From Brachypodium distachyon (lineage: Eukaryota > Streptophyta > Magnoliopsida > Poales > Poaceae), in the NCBI RefSeq assembly GCF_000005505.3, contig NC_016132.3, positions 3,162,001-3,226,000 of the forward strand: 64,000 bases of DNA. Direction: 5' to 3'. The first letter of the stretch is position 1; the number at the start of each line of letters is the position of its first letter. The position numbers were made by a program, and so were the translations under genes. A model generated the notes under the pieces. That model was not told the origin of the DNA. It worked only from the letters and a program-made list of their open reading frames with translations, and did not search any database. This document shows, one piece after another, positions 1 to 10,388 of this stretch.

Positions 1-1
1 G

Positions 2-373
2 TTCAACTTCACGGCGACGGGCAACGCGGACCCGACGATCAGCCCGGCGTTCCTGCCGCAGCTGCGGGCACTGTGCCCGCCCAACGGCGACCCCTCGCGG
101 CGGGTGGCGCTGGACAAGGACAGCACGGGCACGTTCGACGCGAGCTTCTTCAAGAACGTGAGGGACGGCAACGCCGTGCTGGAGTCGGACCAGAGGCTGT
201 GGAGCGACGACGCCACGCAGGGCCTCGTGCAGAAGTACGCCGGCAACGTCCGCGGCCTGTTCGGGCTCCGGTTCGCCTATGATTTCCCCAAGGCCATGGT
301 GAGCATGAGCAGCGTCGCCGTGAAGACCGGCAGGCAGGGCGAGATAAGGAGGAAGTGCTCCAGGGTTAACTGA
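2..373 (+). CDS. Class III secretory peroxidase, 3' part
   Basis: C-terminal ~123 residues of a class III (secretory, haem) plant peroxidase; the window edge cuts off the rest. These enzymes oxidise phenolic substrates with hydrogen peroxide in the apoplast or vacuole. The frame is open from base 2 to TGA at 371-373. Visible family features are the ALCP segment with a conserved cysteine, LDKDSTGTFDASFFKN (the usual 'D..TP..FDN.YY.N' region in a divergent form), LESDQRLWSD (usual LxSDQ.L), the F..DF.KAMVSMSSVAV helix and the GEIRRKCSRVN end with the last disulfide cysteine. The usual TP before FD is replaced by STGT, and the usual ANFDNSYY by FDASFF, so this is a divergent member. The haem-ligand histidine and distal residues lie outside the window, so activity cannot be judged. 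Confidence 0.9.
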   Translation, partial: FNFTATGNADPTISPAFLPQLRALCPPNGDPSRRVALDKDSTGTFDASFFKNVRDGNAVLESDQRLWSDDATQGLVQKYAGNVRGLFGLRFAYDFPKAMVSMSSVAVKTGRQGEIRRKCSRVN

Positions 374-650
374 TGTCTGATGATTAGGAGGGGGGAGGGG
401 GTCGATACTTGTAGCCTGGCTTGGTAAAAAAAAAAAGCATCCCGTATCATACAGTACCACTTCCTTATTTTCTTTGTGTCAAGGCTGTTATTCCAGAATC
501 GAGTGCTTAAGATGCACTGTGAATTTCTGAAACTGCAGCGTTTAAGATGCGTTATGAATTTGCGAGAGTGCAGCAATGAAGTTGTAGAATCGAACGGTAC
601 ACACGCATGAGTTAGATAATTAAGTTTCGGAGGATTAAGCGCTCAACGAA
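374..650. other. Peroxidase 3' flank
   Basis: Probable peroxidase 3' UTR and spacer before the tRNA gene. An A-run lies at about 427-438. No other gene seen. Confidence 0.5.
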
Positions 651-722
651 GGGCATTTGGTCTAGTGGTATGATTCTCGCTTAGGGTGCGAGAGGTCCCG
701 AGTTCAATTCTCGGAATGCCCC
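651..722 (+). tRNA. trnP-AGG: tRNA-Pro (anticodon AGG)
   Basis: A complete 72-nt cloverleaf can be folded. Acceptor arm GGGCATT (651-657) pairs with AATGCCC (715-721). The anticodon stem CTCGC/GCGAG encloses the loop TTAGGGT with anticodon AGG. The T arm is CCGAG-TTCAATT-CTCGG. The A box (TGGTCTAGTGG) and B box (GGTTCGA-like, AGTTCAATTCT) are in place. A run of five T at 725-729 follows directly as the Pol III terminator. No intron. CCA is not encoded, as expected for a nuclear tRNA. Confidence 0.97.
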
Positions 723-1034
723 TCTTTTTACCGTGTTCATTTTTCTTCCTCTGAATTTTAGTGAAAAACTTCTCCCCCGGGAATCTCTTGCCGGAAACCC
801 GTACCTATATGCAGATAAAGAAAAATTGAGCCCTTACCTTATCCAGTTTTGCTTAACGAAGGCAATGACGCTAATCAGATCTGGTGGATCATAATGGATA
901 ACGATGCACATACACGGTGCTCTTGACAGAAACAGGTCTCAATGCTCGATTATTTATTTCGGAATCCCGATCACAATGCAGAGATACAGTATTCCTGTGT
1001 ATGTATGAGACCTGTTTGCTTACTTTCCTTTTGC
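723..1034. other. Spacer between tRNA-Pro and GST
   Basis: About 310 bases with the tRNA terminator at its left end and probably the 3' UTR of the minus-strand GST at its right end. Nothing else recognised. Confidence 0.5.
725..729 (+). terminator. Pol III T-run terminator of tRNA-Pro
   Basis: Five consecutive T three bases after the tRNA 3' end, the normal RNA polymerase III stop. Confidence 0.8.
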
Positions 1035-1799
1035 TTACTGCTGCTGATGGGGCGGCAGGAACGGCAGCCCGCGGAGAGCCCGCTTCATCTGGTTGTACTC
1101 CACCAGCCTCCCCACCTCCGGCAGGATCTCCCTGACGCCCTCGAGCGCGGCGAACCGCTCCGCCCACGCCGCCAGCAGCGGCGTCCGGCTGCCGTCCTCG
1201 ATCGTCTTCACCCCGCACATGGCCTCCGACGCGCGCAGCCACCCGATGAACCCGCCAAGCACCACGTCCACGAGCCCGACGCTGTCCCCGCCGAAGAATC
1301 CAAATCCCCCTTCTTCCTCCTCGCCGGAGGAACAGCAATCCCCACGCCGCAGCACCCCCTCGAACGTCTCCAGGACCCCGACGACCCGCCGCGCCGCCTC
1401 GACGCGCTCCTCGGCCGTGCTCCCGCCGTAGAGCGGGATCCAGGCGGGCAGCAGCGCGCCGTCGACGTGTGCCGCCCAGAACCGCGCCGTCGCGCGGCGG
1501 TGCGGGTCGGAGGGGAGGAGCCGCGGCGGGGTCCCCGGGAACGCCTCGTCGAGGTACTCCACGATGATTAATGACTCGGAGACGGACCTGCCGTCGGGGA
1601 GGAGGAGCGCCGGCACCTTCCCGCCGTGGGCCGGGTTGGCGGCGAGGAGGAGCTCGCTCTTGGCGCCGAAGAGGTCCTCCTCGACGTTCGTGTAAGGGAT
1701 GCCCTTCAGGTTGAGCGCGTAGCGTGTCCGGAGCACGAACGGGCTCGACCAGAACCCCAGCAGCTTCAGCCGCCCCTCTTCCGCCGCCGCCGCCGCCAT
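1035..1799 (-). CDS. Tau-class glutathione S-transferase
   Basis: Predicted 254-residue cytosolic GST of the plant tau class, which conjugates glutathione to electrophilic xenobiotics and stress metabolites. The thioredoxin-fold N-terminal half shows LLGFWSSPFVLRTRYAL, with the catalytic serine in the WSSPF motif (about residue 18-19), followed by GKVPALLLPDGRSVSESLII, which holds the glutathione site (P-A-L and ESLIIVEYLDE). The all-alpha C-terminal half contains ARFWAAHVD and GFIGWLRA. It is longer than the usual 220-235 residues because of an acidic/glycine-rich insertion (GEEEEGGFGFFGG) near residue 160. It reads through as one exon, whereas tau GSTs usually have one intron between the two domains; intron loss or a retrocopy are possible. 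The start is the MAAAAAEEG methionine, giving a normal N-terminus. It is divergent with respect to the ATS3-like gene. Confidence 0.93.
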   Translation of the reverse strand: MAAAAAEEGRLKLLGFWSSPFVLRTRYALNLKGIPYTNVEEDLFGAKSELLLAANPAHGGKVPALLLPDGRSVSESLIIVEYLDEAFPGTPPRLLPSDPHRRATARFWAAHVDGALLPAWIPLYGGSTAEERVEAARRVVGVLETFEGVLRRGDCCSSGEEEEGGFGFFGGDSVGLVDVVLGGFIGWLRASEAMCGVKTIEDGSRTPLLAAWAERFAALEGVREILPEVGRLVEYNQMKRALRGLPFLPPHQQQ

Positions 1800-2507
1800 T
1801 GGTTGCTGCTGCTGCTGTGATTCTGTCTGTGCTGGTCGAGTGTGTGTTTGCGGTGGGGTTTTAATGGCTGCTTTGGATCTGGTGTTTGTTCCTTCTGTTC
1901 GTCAGGCGTGACGACGAGGGTGTGTGATTGACTGACTGCTGCTTTCAGACGCCGGGCAGCCGGAGACGTTTCAGACGCCGGGCGAACGGTTGTCACTTCA
2001 CAGCGATGCGATGCGTGATAGCATCCCAAGTTTACGCGAGCGTGCTCCGGAAGGCGTAAAGAAGGACAATAACCTGGGCCGGCTTTGGGATGGGCTGAAT
2101 TTGCTCCAGGCCCATCTGTGGCATAATACAGGGCCAGCTGCTGCGAGGAGGCCGACTCGTCTCCGCCGCCGCACGTGCTCCTCGTCAGGCTACCCATGCC
2201 GAAATGTGTTTTTGTCCGTCTTCGGCGTCACGACGAAGGCTTTCCAGTTTTTTTTTAGGGAAAACCATCGTGGCGACTTTATTGATTGGTAAAAACACTT
2301 ACATCGTCGACAAAGGGCTTCTCAGTTGATGCAGCATGCGGACGACGGAGCAAAGGCAACAGCGGCGATCATTGCAGATGACATAGCTAGGCCAGTTCAT
2401 TTCAAGATCGCTCGTCAGCTACGTACGTCCCCCTCCTTCTCCCGCAGCCTAGATCGACGGCAACTGAAAATCCAGTCTCTGGGAGTATCAATTTGATCTA
2501 ACGAAAT

Positions 2508-2620
2508 ACTACCTCCGTTCCATAATTTTTCTCGAAACATTACATGTATCCAGACGCTTTTTCGAATAGGTATATCGATTTTAGACAAATTTAAGACAAG
2601 AATTATAAAACAGAGTGCTA
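2508..2620. mobile_element. Stowaway-like MITE, degraded
   Basis: Starts TACTACCTCCGTTCCATAAT and ends with the inverted but decayed GAATTATAAAACAGAGTGCTA. The interior (TTACATGTATCCAGACG, GACAAATTTAAGACAAG) is the standard Stowaway interior repeated at 23.1, 23.5, 50.6 and 59.1 kb in this window. Confidence 0.7.
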
Positions 2621-3072
2621 GTCATTCCACTGAGGAGGTCCAGGCTAATAAGCAGGTTGACTGGGGATTAAGGAAGGAGGGGAAGCGCAAATGAGAGAAC
2701 GAAAGGAACAGGGATTTGAGCATTTGGTTGTTACTAACATCCCTCGATCAAATCTATATCATGCACTCATCTTGTCCTGCATGATCAGACGATAGCGAAG
2801 ACAGCGACAGCGATACTCGCGGTCGTGGATCATGGAGAGCCACGATCGTGTCCTTCTCGTCCGATTGAACAAATTCCACGTATTACACGATCACACGACG
2901 CAGGTACACTACACATACGCAGACCATGGAGCCGCAGACAGGGACATGCGGGCCCCCATTACCGGCCACCTCATCGACGTGCCAGCCCAACCGCACGCCC
3001 TTACGTACTGGGCCCCGGCCTTAAATCTCGACAGATCAGAGCAGGCCAGCCAGACGCATGCCCACATGGTAC

Positions 3073-3079
3073 TTAAATA
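3073..3079 (+). promoter_or_regulatory. Putative TATA box of the ATS3-like gene
   Basis: TTAAATA about 95 bases upstream of the ATG at 3171, a normal spacing for a plant gene with a short 5' leader. Assigned by position and sequence only. Confidence 0.4.
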
Positions 3080-3170
3080 AAGATCTCCGCCAGCCAGCCA
3101 GTTCACCGGCCGCCTCGATCGATCGAGTCCACTCCACCAGCTCTCGATCGCCATCCCGATCGATCCAGCC

Positions 3171-3743
3171 ATGGCGCGCCGGAGCCGGCCGCAGCAGCCC
3201 GCCCTCGCCTGCTTCTTCTTGCTCTGCATCCACCTCGTCCTGGCCTCGGCGTCGTTCCTCCGGCCGCTCCCACGGCCCGAATCCGAAGACCACGGCGGCG
3301 GCGGCCTCGACCGGGCCCACATCGGCGCCCGGACTTGCTGGTACACGGTGCAGATCAAGACGAGCTGCGATTCCCCGGCGCGGACGGCGGACGCGGTGGG
3401 CCTGGCGTTCGGGGACGCGTACGGGAACGAGGCGTACGCGGCCCGCCTCGACGCCGCCGGCGTGTTCACGCGGTGCGCCAAGGACACGTTCAAGGTCGGG
3501 GGCCCCTGCGGGTACGGGATCTGCTACCTCTACCTCCGCCGGTCCGGCCGGTCCGGATGGACGCCCGAGTGGGTCAGGGTCTACGAGCCCACGTCCTCCT
3601 CCGGCACCCCTTCCACCTTCCGCTACGGCGACCCGCTCCCCGACAACGTCTGGTACGGATTCAACCGCTGCCCCCGCCGCGCCGCCGCCGATGGCTCCTC
3701 TGCTTCTTCTTCCTCTGAATCCGCTGCTGTCCAAGCGATGTAG
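3171..3743 (+). CDS. ATS3/PLAT-LH2 family secreted protein
   Basis: Intronless 190-residue protein of the embryo-specific protein 3 (ATS3) family, which has a PLAT/LH2 beta-sandwich fold. Members are plant-specific and mostly of unknown biochemical role, seed-expressed or stress-related; PLAT domains usually mediate protein or lipid contacts. A hydrophobic signal peptide (ALACFFLLCIHLVLASAS, residues ~10-27) indicates entry into the secretory pathway. The domain shows TCWYTVQIKTSCDSPA, AVGLAFGDAYGNEAYAARLD, FTRCAKDTFKVGGPCG, GICYLYLRRSG and WTPEWVRVYEP, with paired cysteines typical of the family. The C-terminal tail is Ser/Ala-rich. The ATG lies in a good context (AGCCATGGCG). Its 3' flank, from about 3871, is the left border of the tandem duplication described below. 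Confidence 0.9.
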   Translation: MARRSRPQQPALACFFLLCIHLVLASASFLRPLPRPESEDHGGGGLDRAHIGARTCWYTVQIKTSCDSPARTADAVGLAFGDAYGNEAYAARLDAAGVFTRCAKDTFKVGGPCGYGICYLYLRRSGRSGWTPEWVRVYEPTSSSGTPSTFRYGDPLPDNVWYGFNRCPRRAAADGSSASSSSESAAVQAM

Positions 3744-5751
3744 CAGCCGTCCATGCTTAATTTTGGTTGGAGCTGAATGGCTGATCGATCGATCGGTTGA
3801 GCGGATCTTGTGTTTGTAATAGTATGTGCGATGATTTGGGGGAGTTCGATTCTGTGTAAATTAATTTTGCTGTACGCGTGATTGCAATGCGCCTGTAAGG
3901 ATAATCGGATCGGAGATACTACTACTGCTATACCAGTGAATAAAAACCGGCCTGGTCGTCGATCTGGCTGCATTCGATCGCATGATTGCATTTGCATCCC
4001 CGGGAACTAGCATGGCGATCGAGGTTGAAGAACGATCAGGGCGCACATGCTTCTCATGAATGTCAACGTTTTCTGTGATGTAGTGCCTGCCACGCAGGCG
4101 GATCCGATCCGGGTCCGCTGCAAAGTCAATTTTCTGTGGGGGGGAATCCTTTAGGTCCTCTCGAAATAATGAAATATCTGGGACATGTCACAAAAGAAAA
4201 AATGTTTTAGACACCACAAGTACAATTCTTTTTGTTAGTGAAAACGTATAACAAATCAAATACACTACTAAAAAAACTCGTTAAACAAGTCTAAATTGCA
4301 TACAAAATGAATCTTTTAAAAAGTGGAGTGCAAAATTAAATAACCAATTTTAATATCGAAAGACATATCATAGAAATGAAAAAAATAAAAAATATTCAGA
4401 AATGGCAAATATTCGGAGATAACTTTGAAAACACCTCTCGGATGCTCGAACTGAAAGAGAGATTCAGAGGGATCAAGAATCCTAATTCTCTCTATTTGGA
4501 TCGGATCTTTAATATAAAAAATTATACTCTATTTGAAGCATTTGAGGCTTTTGGGGCTTTCAGTATGGGCTTTGGCCTATAAAGTGGATCTCGAGCATTT
4601 GAGACATTCAAGCGATGACGTCAAGTTAGGCTGACCATGATAAGGTCTTGTAAGATATCCCAAACGAAAAAACGTAAGAACAAAGACCCCAGCCTCTGCA
4701 TCGACTGAAGCATGCGGCCACAAAGAGAGTAAAAGAGCCAGATCCAAGTTTCAAGGTTCAAGACAGATACAACGGCCTTCACTATTTTTTTTTTAGAAAG
4801 ACGTGGAATTCATAATGATGTTTTTTTTATTCGCCACATGATTTGAACTATCTACTCACAATGGCTTCGTATTGTTCATTTCTCGAGCTACCGGGTCAAA
4901 TTGGATTTTGTGTAGAACAATAGACACGTGTAGCATCAGTGTCATGATTAGTTTTTTTTTGTACTTTTAGTCAGTGTAAAGCGATTGAGGAACCAAGTTT
5001 GTGAGTACAACGTACGTTCTTTTCGGTGTATACTATGTGCGTTCATCATGTTTGAAATCCTGGCGCCGAACCTTGAGTCCTTGACGGACAAGCGAGTCTG
5101 TGCGCCTCGCTATATATGAGCGTGACGAATTCACTTATTTATGGCCCCGGCCTCGTGCATGCGATTAGTACACGACTGCACGTACCTTACAACATAAGAT
5201 GATCTGAAATCTCTTAAAAAGCGCCCAAGATCATTCCCGAAATCTTTTAAAAGTGCCCGAGATCATATGAGGTTAACCGACCTCATTGATGTTGAGATTA
5301 TCGGAAGATCTTTTGCCACCCCGAGGAAAATCCTCTCCCTATACGGCTGCACTCAAGTAATAATAATAATGGAGATAACGATAACAATAATAACAGAGTT
5401 AATAATAATAATATAGTTCCAATTAATAATAGAGAGATATCTCTTGGCCTTCAACTCATTCCAAAAGGAAAACGGTTTCATATTTGGAAACGCCCGTCCA
5501 TTTCTGTAAACGCAGGATTGCATCCATAAACATACGCTGGCGAAAATAACTGCATGACATTCTCGGATCGCAGATATCCTTATAGAAGCAGCTTATCTAA
5601 ACTTTCAAATACAGAATGCAGCTATCTCATGCCACATCCAGCCCAATATAATTCGCACGAGACTTGAGTCCGTGCGTCCGTCCGTCCGTGCGTATATATA
5701 CTCATCGCATCATAAGAATCCCCAGCTCTTCTTTTCATCATCAGCATCATC
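3744..5751. other. Intergenic, start of duplicated unit 1
   Basis: Begins with the ATS3-like 3' UTR (possible poly(A) signal AATAAA at 3939-3944). From about 3871 the sequence is the left end of duplication unit 1 and matches 11127 onward. Between about 4200 and 5440 it has no counterpart in unit 2, so insertion or replacement occurred in one copy. It includes AATAATAAT-type simple sequence at about 5359-5415. Homology with unit 2 resumes at about 5441. A TATA box for the polygalacturonase is at 5693-5700. No other gene seen. Confidence 0.6.
5693..5700 (+). promoter_or_regulatory. TATA box of polygalacturonase 1
   Basis: TATATATA 52 bases before the ATG at 5752; the equivalent TATATATA is kept in copy 2 at 13072-13079. 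The resulting leader would be very short. Confidence 0.55.
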
Positions 5752-7968
5752 ATGGTATGTGTGTTGGTTCAGTTTTTTTACTTGAATGTTTCATCAAAAT
5801 GAGCCAAGCTATGTTTTTGCCTGACGGATGTTGAAACGGCAGGGGATTTGGGCAGGACGTACCTTCTTCGTGCTATTGCTTGTGTTGGCCGTTCGTTCGG
5901 CGGCGGCGGCTCGATCACCAGTTCTGGCGGCGAAGGCAAGGAAGCAGGGAAGATACAGCGTCTTGGATTTCCATGCTGCTGGGGATGGCAAGACAGATGA
6001 TGCGCCGGTAACAGCTAGCGTAACCCACTCTCCATGATTCTGAACTTTCATGTTGCTATGTCAAATATCTGATCAGGTTTTTGTTCTATTGTTCACTATC
6101 ATGGAAAGGCGTTCCTGGAGGCATGGCAAACAGCTTGCAGCGACGGCAGCTCGCCTGTCCTGGTCATCCCTGGAGGATGGACATTCTTGCTGAGCAAAAT
6201 CAGGTTTCAGGGGTCCTGCAAGTCGCCCATCACCGTACAGGTAACCAACCATCAACGACTGGTCCTGCAATAGAAGAAAATGAGCAAGAGATCTGAATTA
6301 GTATTCTGCAGCTGGACGGGAACATCGTGGCGCCAAACTACATTTGGACAGCGGAATCAGATAACCTCCTGACCTTCTACAGAATCGACAACTTGACGGT
6401 GGCTGGGAATGGCCAGATCGACGGCCGCGGCGCCATTTGGTGGTCTTGCTACAACCATAAGGTACATGTTGGCAGATAGCAGTTGTTCCTTCTTCCTCTA
6501 TTCCTTGGACAACAATCTGACCTGTCTCCCAATTTGACTTTCACAGAGATGCACCCACCGGCCAAATGTAAGTACACACACAATATCTCCTTCCGTTTCA
6601 TTCATGTGGACACTGAGGCTTGTCCATGTAAATCAGCTGCTGGCATTCGCATATTGCAACAATCTGTGGGTGAGAAACATACATTTGAAGGACAGTGCCG
6701 AGAAGCACATGACATTGTACCGGTGCAGCCAGGCGCATGTGGACAGCGTGTCCGTTACCGCACCAGCCCATAGTCCAAACACAGACGGGATTAACATGGC
6801 ACTTTCTGACCATGTTTATATCTCGTCTTGCTCTATGCAAACCGGTAAGAGTCCTTTCATTGAGTACATGTAGGCTATTCTATGCATAAACATAATTGCA
6901 TCGATACTAACTCAAACAAATGATGAAATGCAAGGATTTTATCAGTAGATGGTAAGCTATATTTGGCCCCCTTTAGTGACAGAATGTGTGAGTACTGACA
7001 TGGGACAAATGCAGGAGATGATTGTGTATCAATTCTATCGGGCACAACTGATGCTTATGTTACCGACACCACCTGTGGGCCTGGTCATGGCATCAGGTAC
7101 AAATGTGCAACCATGTGTATGCAGACCTGTGATGAGTGCTGACCAAGTACTGCTAAACTTCTCTAGCAACATAACATACATTGAGCTAAGCAGCTTTCTG
7201 ATCTTATATAGTGTCGGAAGCCTTGGAGGTGCCAATTCGAAATCAGCATTGGTGGAAAGAATTACAGTATCCAATTGCAGCTTCGTTGGAACTTTGACCG
7301 GTGTGAGGATCAAATCGTGGCAGGTACGAACTTAAGCAGCATCTACGTGCATGTGTGCCTTGCATTTGTTTCAAGTTATTTACTGATGGTTGCATATTGG
7401 GTCAGACAAACAACTGATGGTTGCATACACACTGCACATATCATAGCTACCTGTAAATCATAGACATATACACCATGCCCAATAATAATATGAGGTTATG
7501 ATTTATGAATGCAGGGAGGAACGGGCAAAGCAAACGGATTCCTTTTTGAGAACCTCAACATGACTGCAGTCCGATTTCCTATTGACATCGACCAGTTTTA
7601 TTGTCCCCCAGGAAATTGTCCAACAAGGGTAAAATCTAGTACACTTATCAGTACATTAATTACTTAACGAAAATCTTCCTCAAGGACAATGGCTGAAGCA
7701 TACCTGCACTTGGCTGTGTTTGTAGGATGGGGGTGTGGCCATAACTGATGCACGATTTATCAACATCCACGGTACATCCTCTGAAAAACAGGCCATCCAA
7801 ATTTTGTGCAGCCAAAGTGTACCCTGCCGTGGCATCTATCTCCATGATGTTACCCTCTATTGGAACAAGAAAAACCATGTTTCCCAAGCACAATCAAGAA
7901 TTCTAAATGCCCATGGAACCATTGTGGGCAATGTGGTACCTGAAGTGCAGTTCATAACGGCTCAATAG
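5752..7968 (+). CDS. Polygalacturonase (GH28), copy 1
   Basis: Ten-exon gene for a 409-residue GH28 polygalacturonase, which cleaves alpha-1,4-galacturonan of pectin in the cell wall. Exons: 5752-5754, 5843-6007, 6109-6240, 6312-6461, 6547-6567, 6637-6844, 7015-7096, 7212-7323, 7515-7628, 7726-7968. All introns are GT-AG and the frame closes. Exon 1 is only the ATG and exon 5 is a 21-nt microexon. A signal peptide ([17 protein letters not shown]) precedes [18 protein letters not shown]. All four GH28 motifs are present: SPNTDG (Asp207), GDDC (Asp228/229), GPGHGIS (His251) and RIK (286-288). An alternative start at 5829 would use intron 1 sequence, but both copies share the ATG|GT arrangement and lack a common alternative, so the spliced start is preferred. 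No inactivating change is visible. The 3' end converges with the DCC gene. Confidence 0.93.
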
Positions 7969-8177
7969 TAAGCACTTTCCAGTTTTAGCATACATAGCCA
8001 CGTAGTACATACTAAGAAGCAGTGATTTGCTTCCCTGGACGAGTCTCATGTAAGGCGCAGTAGCACTGTAAATTGTTTCTATTGATGGCTGATGTTACCT
8101 CGTATTCTCATGTGTACAAGTTCTAAATATGTATGGTCATCATATAAGCAAAGCATTGAGGTGTTGGGGAATCAGTT

Positions 8178-9067
8178 TCAGAGTATCTCGCACGCTTCCG
8201 TCTCTGAGCGGCCAAACGCCGTGTACCGGTTGTTTGCAATATTGTCGTACGCAAAGTCCCTCAGGAACCTAATCATCGCAACGGAATCAGTACTGAACAA
8301 ATTGCATCGCCATCGCAAAATGAATCTATCGATAGCAAGGCGCATGCCATGGTGCGTGTGAATTGAGCTGTGCAGGGTAGGGGGAAAGAGGGGGCTTACA
8401 GAGGGGCAATCTTCAGGAAAATGGCGAGCTGGGGGAATGGCAGGTTCAGGTACTCCATTATTCTCAGCACCGCTTCAGACTTGATGTAGGACCTGCAGCA
8501 GCACACGCAGAAGTTTCACGCCAGATCCCATGGCTGATCTCGACAGGATTCGAAGAGCTGGATCGGACTGAGTTAGTTACCTGTCCTTCTCGACGAGGAC
8601 GACGCTGGAGATGTCGTCGGGGGCTCTCCCCGACCTCCGCAGCAGCTTCCTTCCCGACTCGCTCTGGAGAGGGATGTACCTGATGCTTCTGCTGGGGTCG
8701 TGCTCCCGCACGAACCGGACGCCGCCGCTGCAGAGGTTGCACACGCCTGCGTAATAGCACAGGCACGAATTGCGGGGAATTAATAAGCTGTGGATTCGCG
8801 GTGGGGGAGAACACCGGAGGGCTTAGGGTGGTGCGCACCGTCGAAGAGCATGATGGGCCGGGCGTCGGAGGGCTGGAAGAACTCGGCGTCCGTGGCGGCC
8901 ACCACGGGATCCGCCCGCGCGCCGCCGGCCGCCGCCGACGCGGCCACCCGCAAGCCCGTCCGCCGTCCCCGCCCTCGTCCTCCTCCTACTACTACTACTG
9001 GATGCAGCGGCGGCAGCACGGAGGGCGAGTAGTAGCTGGCGCACTGGTGCGCTGCCATGGTTGCCAT
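8178..9067 (-). CDS. DCC-family thiol-disulfide oxidoreductase (DUF393)
   Basis: Four-exon gene for a 192-residue DCC (DUF393) protein, predicted to be plastid-targeted and to act as a thiol-disulfide oxidoreductase. Exons from the 5' end: 8839-9067, 8581-8746, 8400-8492, 8178-8268, all GT-AG and in frame. The N-terminal ~55 residues are Arg/Ala/Ser-rich, as in a transit peptide. The defining D-G-V-C-N-L-C motif (Asp76, Cys79, Cys82) is assembled across intron 1. It is followed by VRFVREHDPSRSIRYIPLQS, SSVVLVEKD and SEAVLRIMEYLNLPFPQLA, and ends ANNRYTAFGRSETEACEIL. The start MATMAAHQ was chosen because the upstream frame lacks a better methionine. It lies tail-to-tail with polygalacturonase 1. 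Its paralogue in unit 2 is a pseudogene, so this is the only working copy here. Confidence 0.9.
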
Positions 9068-10388
9068 GCTCCTCACAGCTCTGCTCTCCTCCTTCTCCTC
9101 TCGTGCAATCGATCTGCTGCGGCCTGCGGGCTGCGGCTGGTGACTTGTTGCAACTTCCGTCTCGTCGGACGAACAACTGGTGCGCCTTAGTCTACGTGGC
9201 ACATCCAGCAACTGGTAAATTCTTTTACGGAGTTCTTTTTTTTTGGCCAACGGCAACTGGTAATCTAGCCAAATTTGTTCTGGTAGTCGGGTGTGAAGTT
9301 TGGTTTCTGCAGGTAAGTTTGGAGACCGCAAATGTTGCCCTACCCATTTTTTTTATCATGAATTAAGATTTGGTTTTCGTTTGGATGAAAAATATTTTTT
9401 TAGCAAGTCAAAACTCCATTACCAACTTTAGTTTATTCTTTTCGTCGAGGTTGGCCAACTCATGGGCAAGTAAAATTTTAACCAAATTTTTGGTCGTGAG
9501 TTCAAACCAATCAGCCACTGCATTCCCGACAGAGGTTCAATATTAAATTACAATGCATGATTCGTTGGCTTATAGCCGGATTTTACCGAGCATTTCTCTA
9601 TAAAATATTACTCTTTTCGTCCGGTGTCTAGATATGCATGTATTTAGATGCGTTTTAGTGTATAAACAAATATATATCGAGACAGATTTGACAAAGGAAC
9701 ACCCATATGAGTCAGGTTAGCAAAAGTGGCCAAGTTTGGTGAAATGGGGCTTTGATCCAAACATTGACCATGCTGATATTCGATACAGGTTTTCATCTCG
9801 ACAAAAGGTAGCATTTGTATATTCATCACACACAATCACTACCTTCGAATATAAAAAGAGACTATCCATCGACAAGTTTTCTTTTGCGCAAATATCCATC
9901 GATAAGTTGACTCATTTCTGAACCTTTCAAGTTTAAATCCGCGTCTCCTGGTCACTCCATATAATCTACCACCTAAAATTGCACTCACATTTCTATAGAT
10001 ATAGAAAAATGTCACCAGGTCACTGCCAGAAAAAAGAACAGACATTACGTCAGCCGTGCATGTACAGTCGAAGGAGCAAACGGAGATTTCTAAAAACAAA
10101 CATACCATCATCTCAGACCTGACTATCGTCAGCCAAAGCCGAGGTTACACAGGCTGCTTTTAAAAACCAACCGGCAATTTGTGGAAAGAAATATAATAAT
10201 TGGTGTAAAAGCACAAAGGAATTATCATCAGCCAACGAGTTTACGCACAATGCCACAAAGAACGAACACAAGTTAAACAAGAACAGAAGGCATCTATCAT
10301 AGACTCATACGACAGTTTTAAACAACAAGAACAAAGTACAGAAACCGCAGGAACAAGAGGACAAGAGGTGGCGGCTACTGCACTTTTC
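9068..10388. other. Intergenic between DCC and Alba remnant
   Basis: DCC promoter side, then AT-rich sequence. A degenerate Stowaway-like stretch (ATTACTCTTTTCGTCCGGTG and following) begins near 9605. From about 10020 the sequence matches 17880 onward in unit 2, including a GGAGCAAACGGAGAT block, and leads into the Alba 3' UTR. Confidence 0.5.

Larger units (their letters stand above)
1800..3170. other. Divergent promoter region, GST and ATS3-like genes
   Basis: Holds the upstream regions of two divergent genes. A degraded Stowaway-like MITE lies at about 2508-2620. A TTAAATA element at 3073-3079 is a plausible TATA box for the ATS3-like gene about 95 bases before its ATG. CA/GATC-rich sequence elsewhere; no further gene supported. 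Confidence 0.5.
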
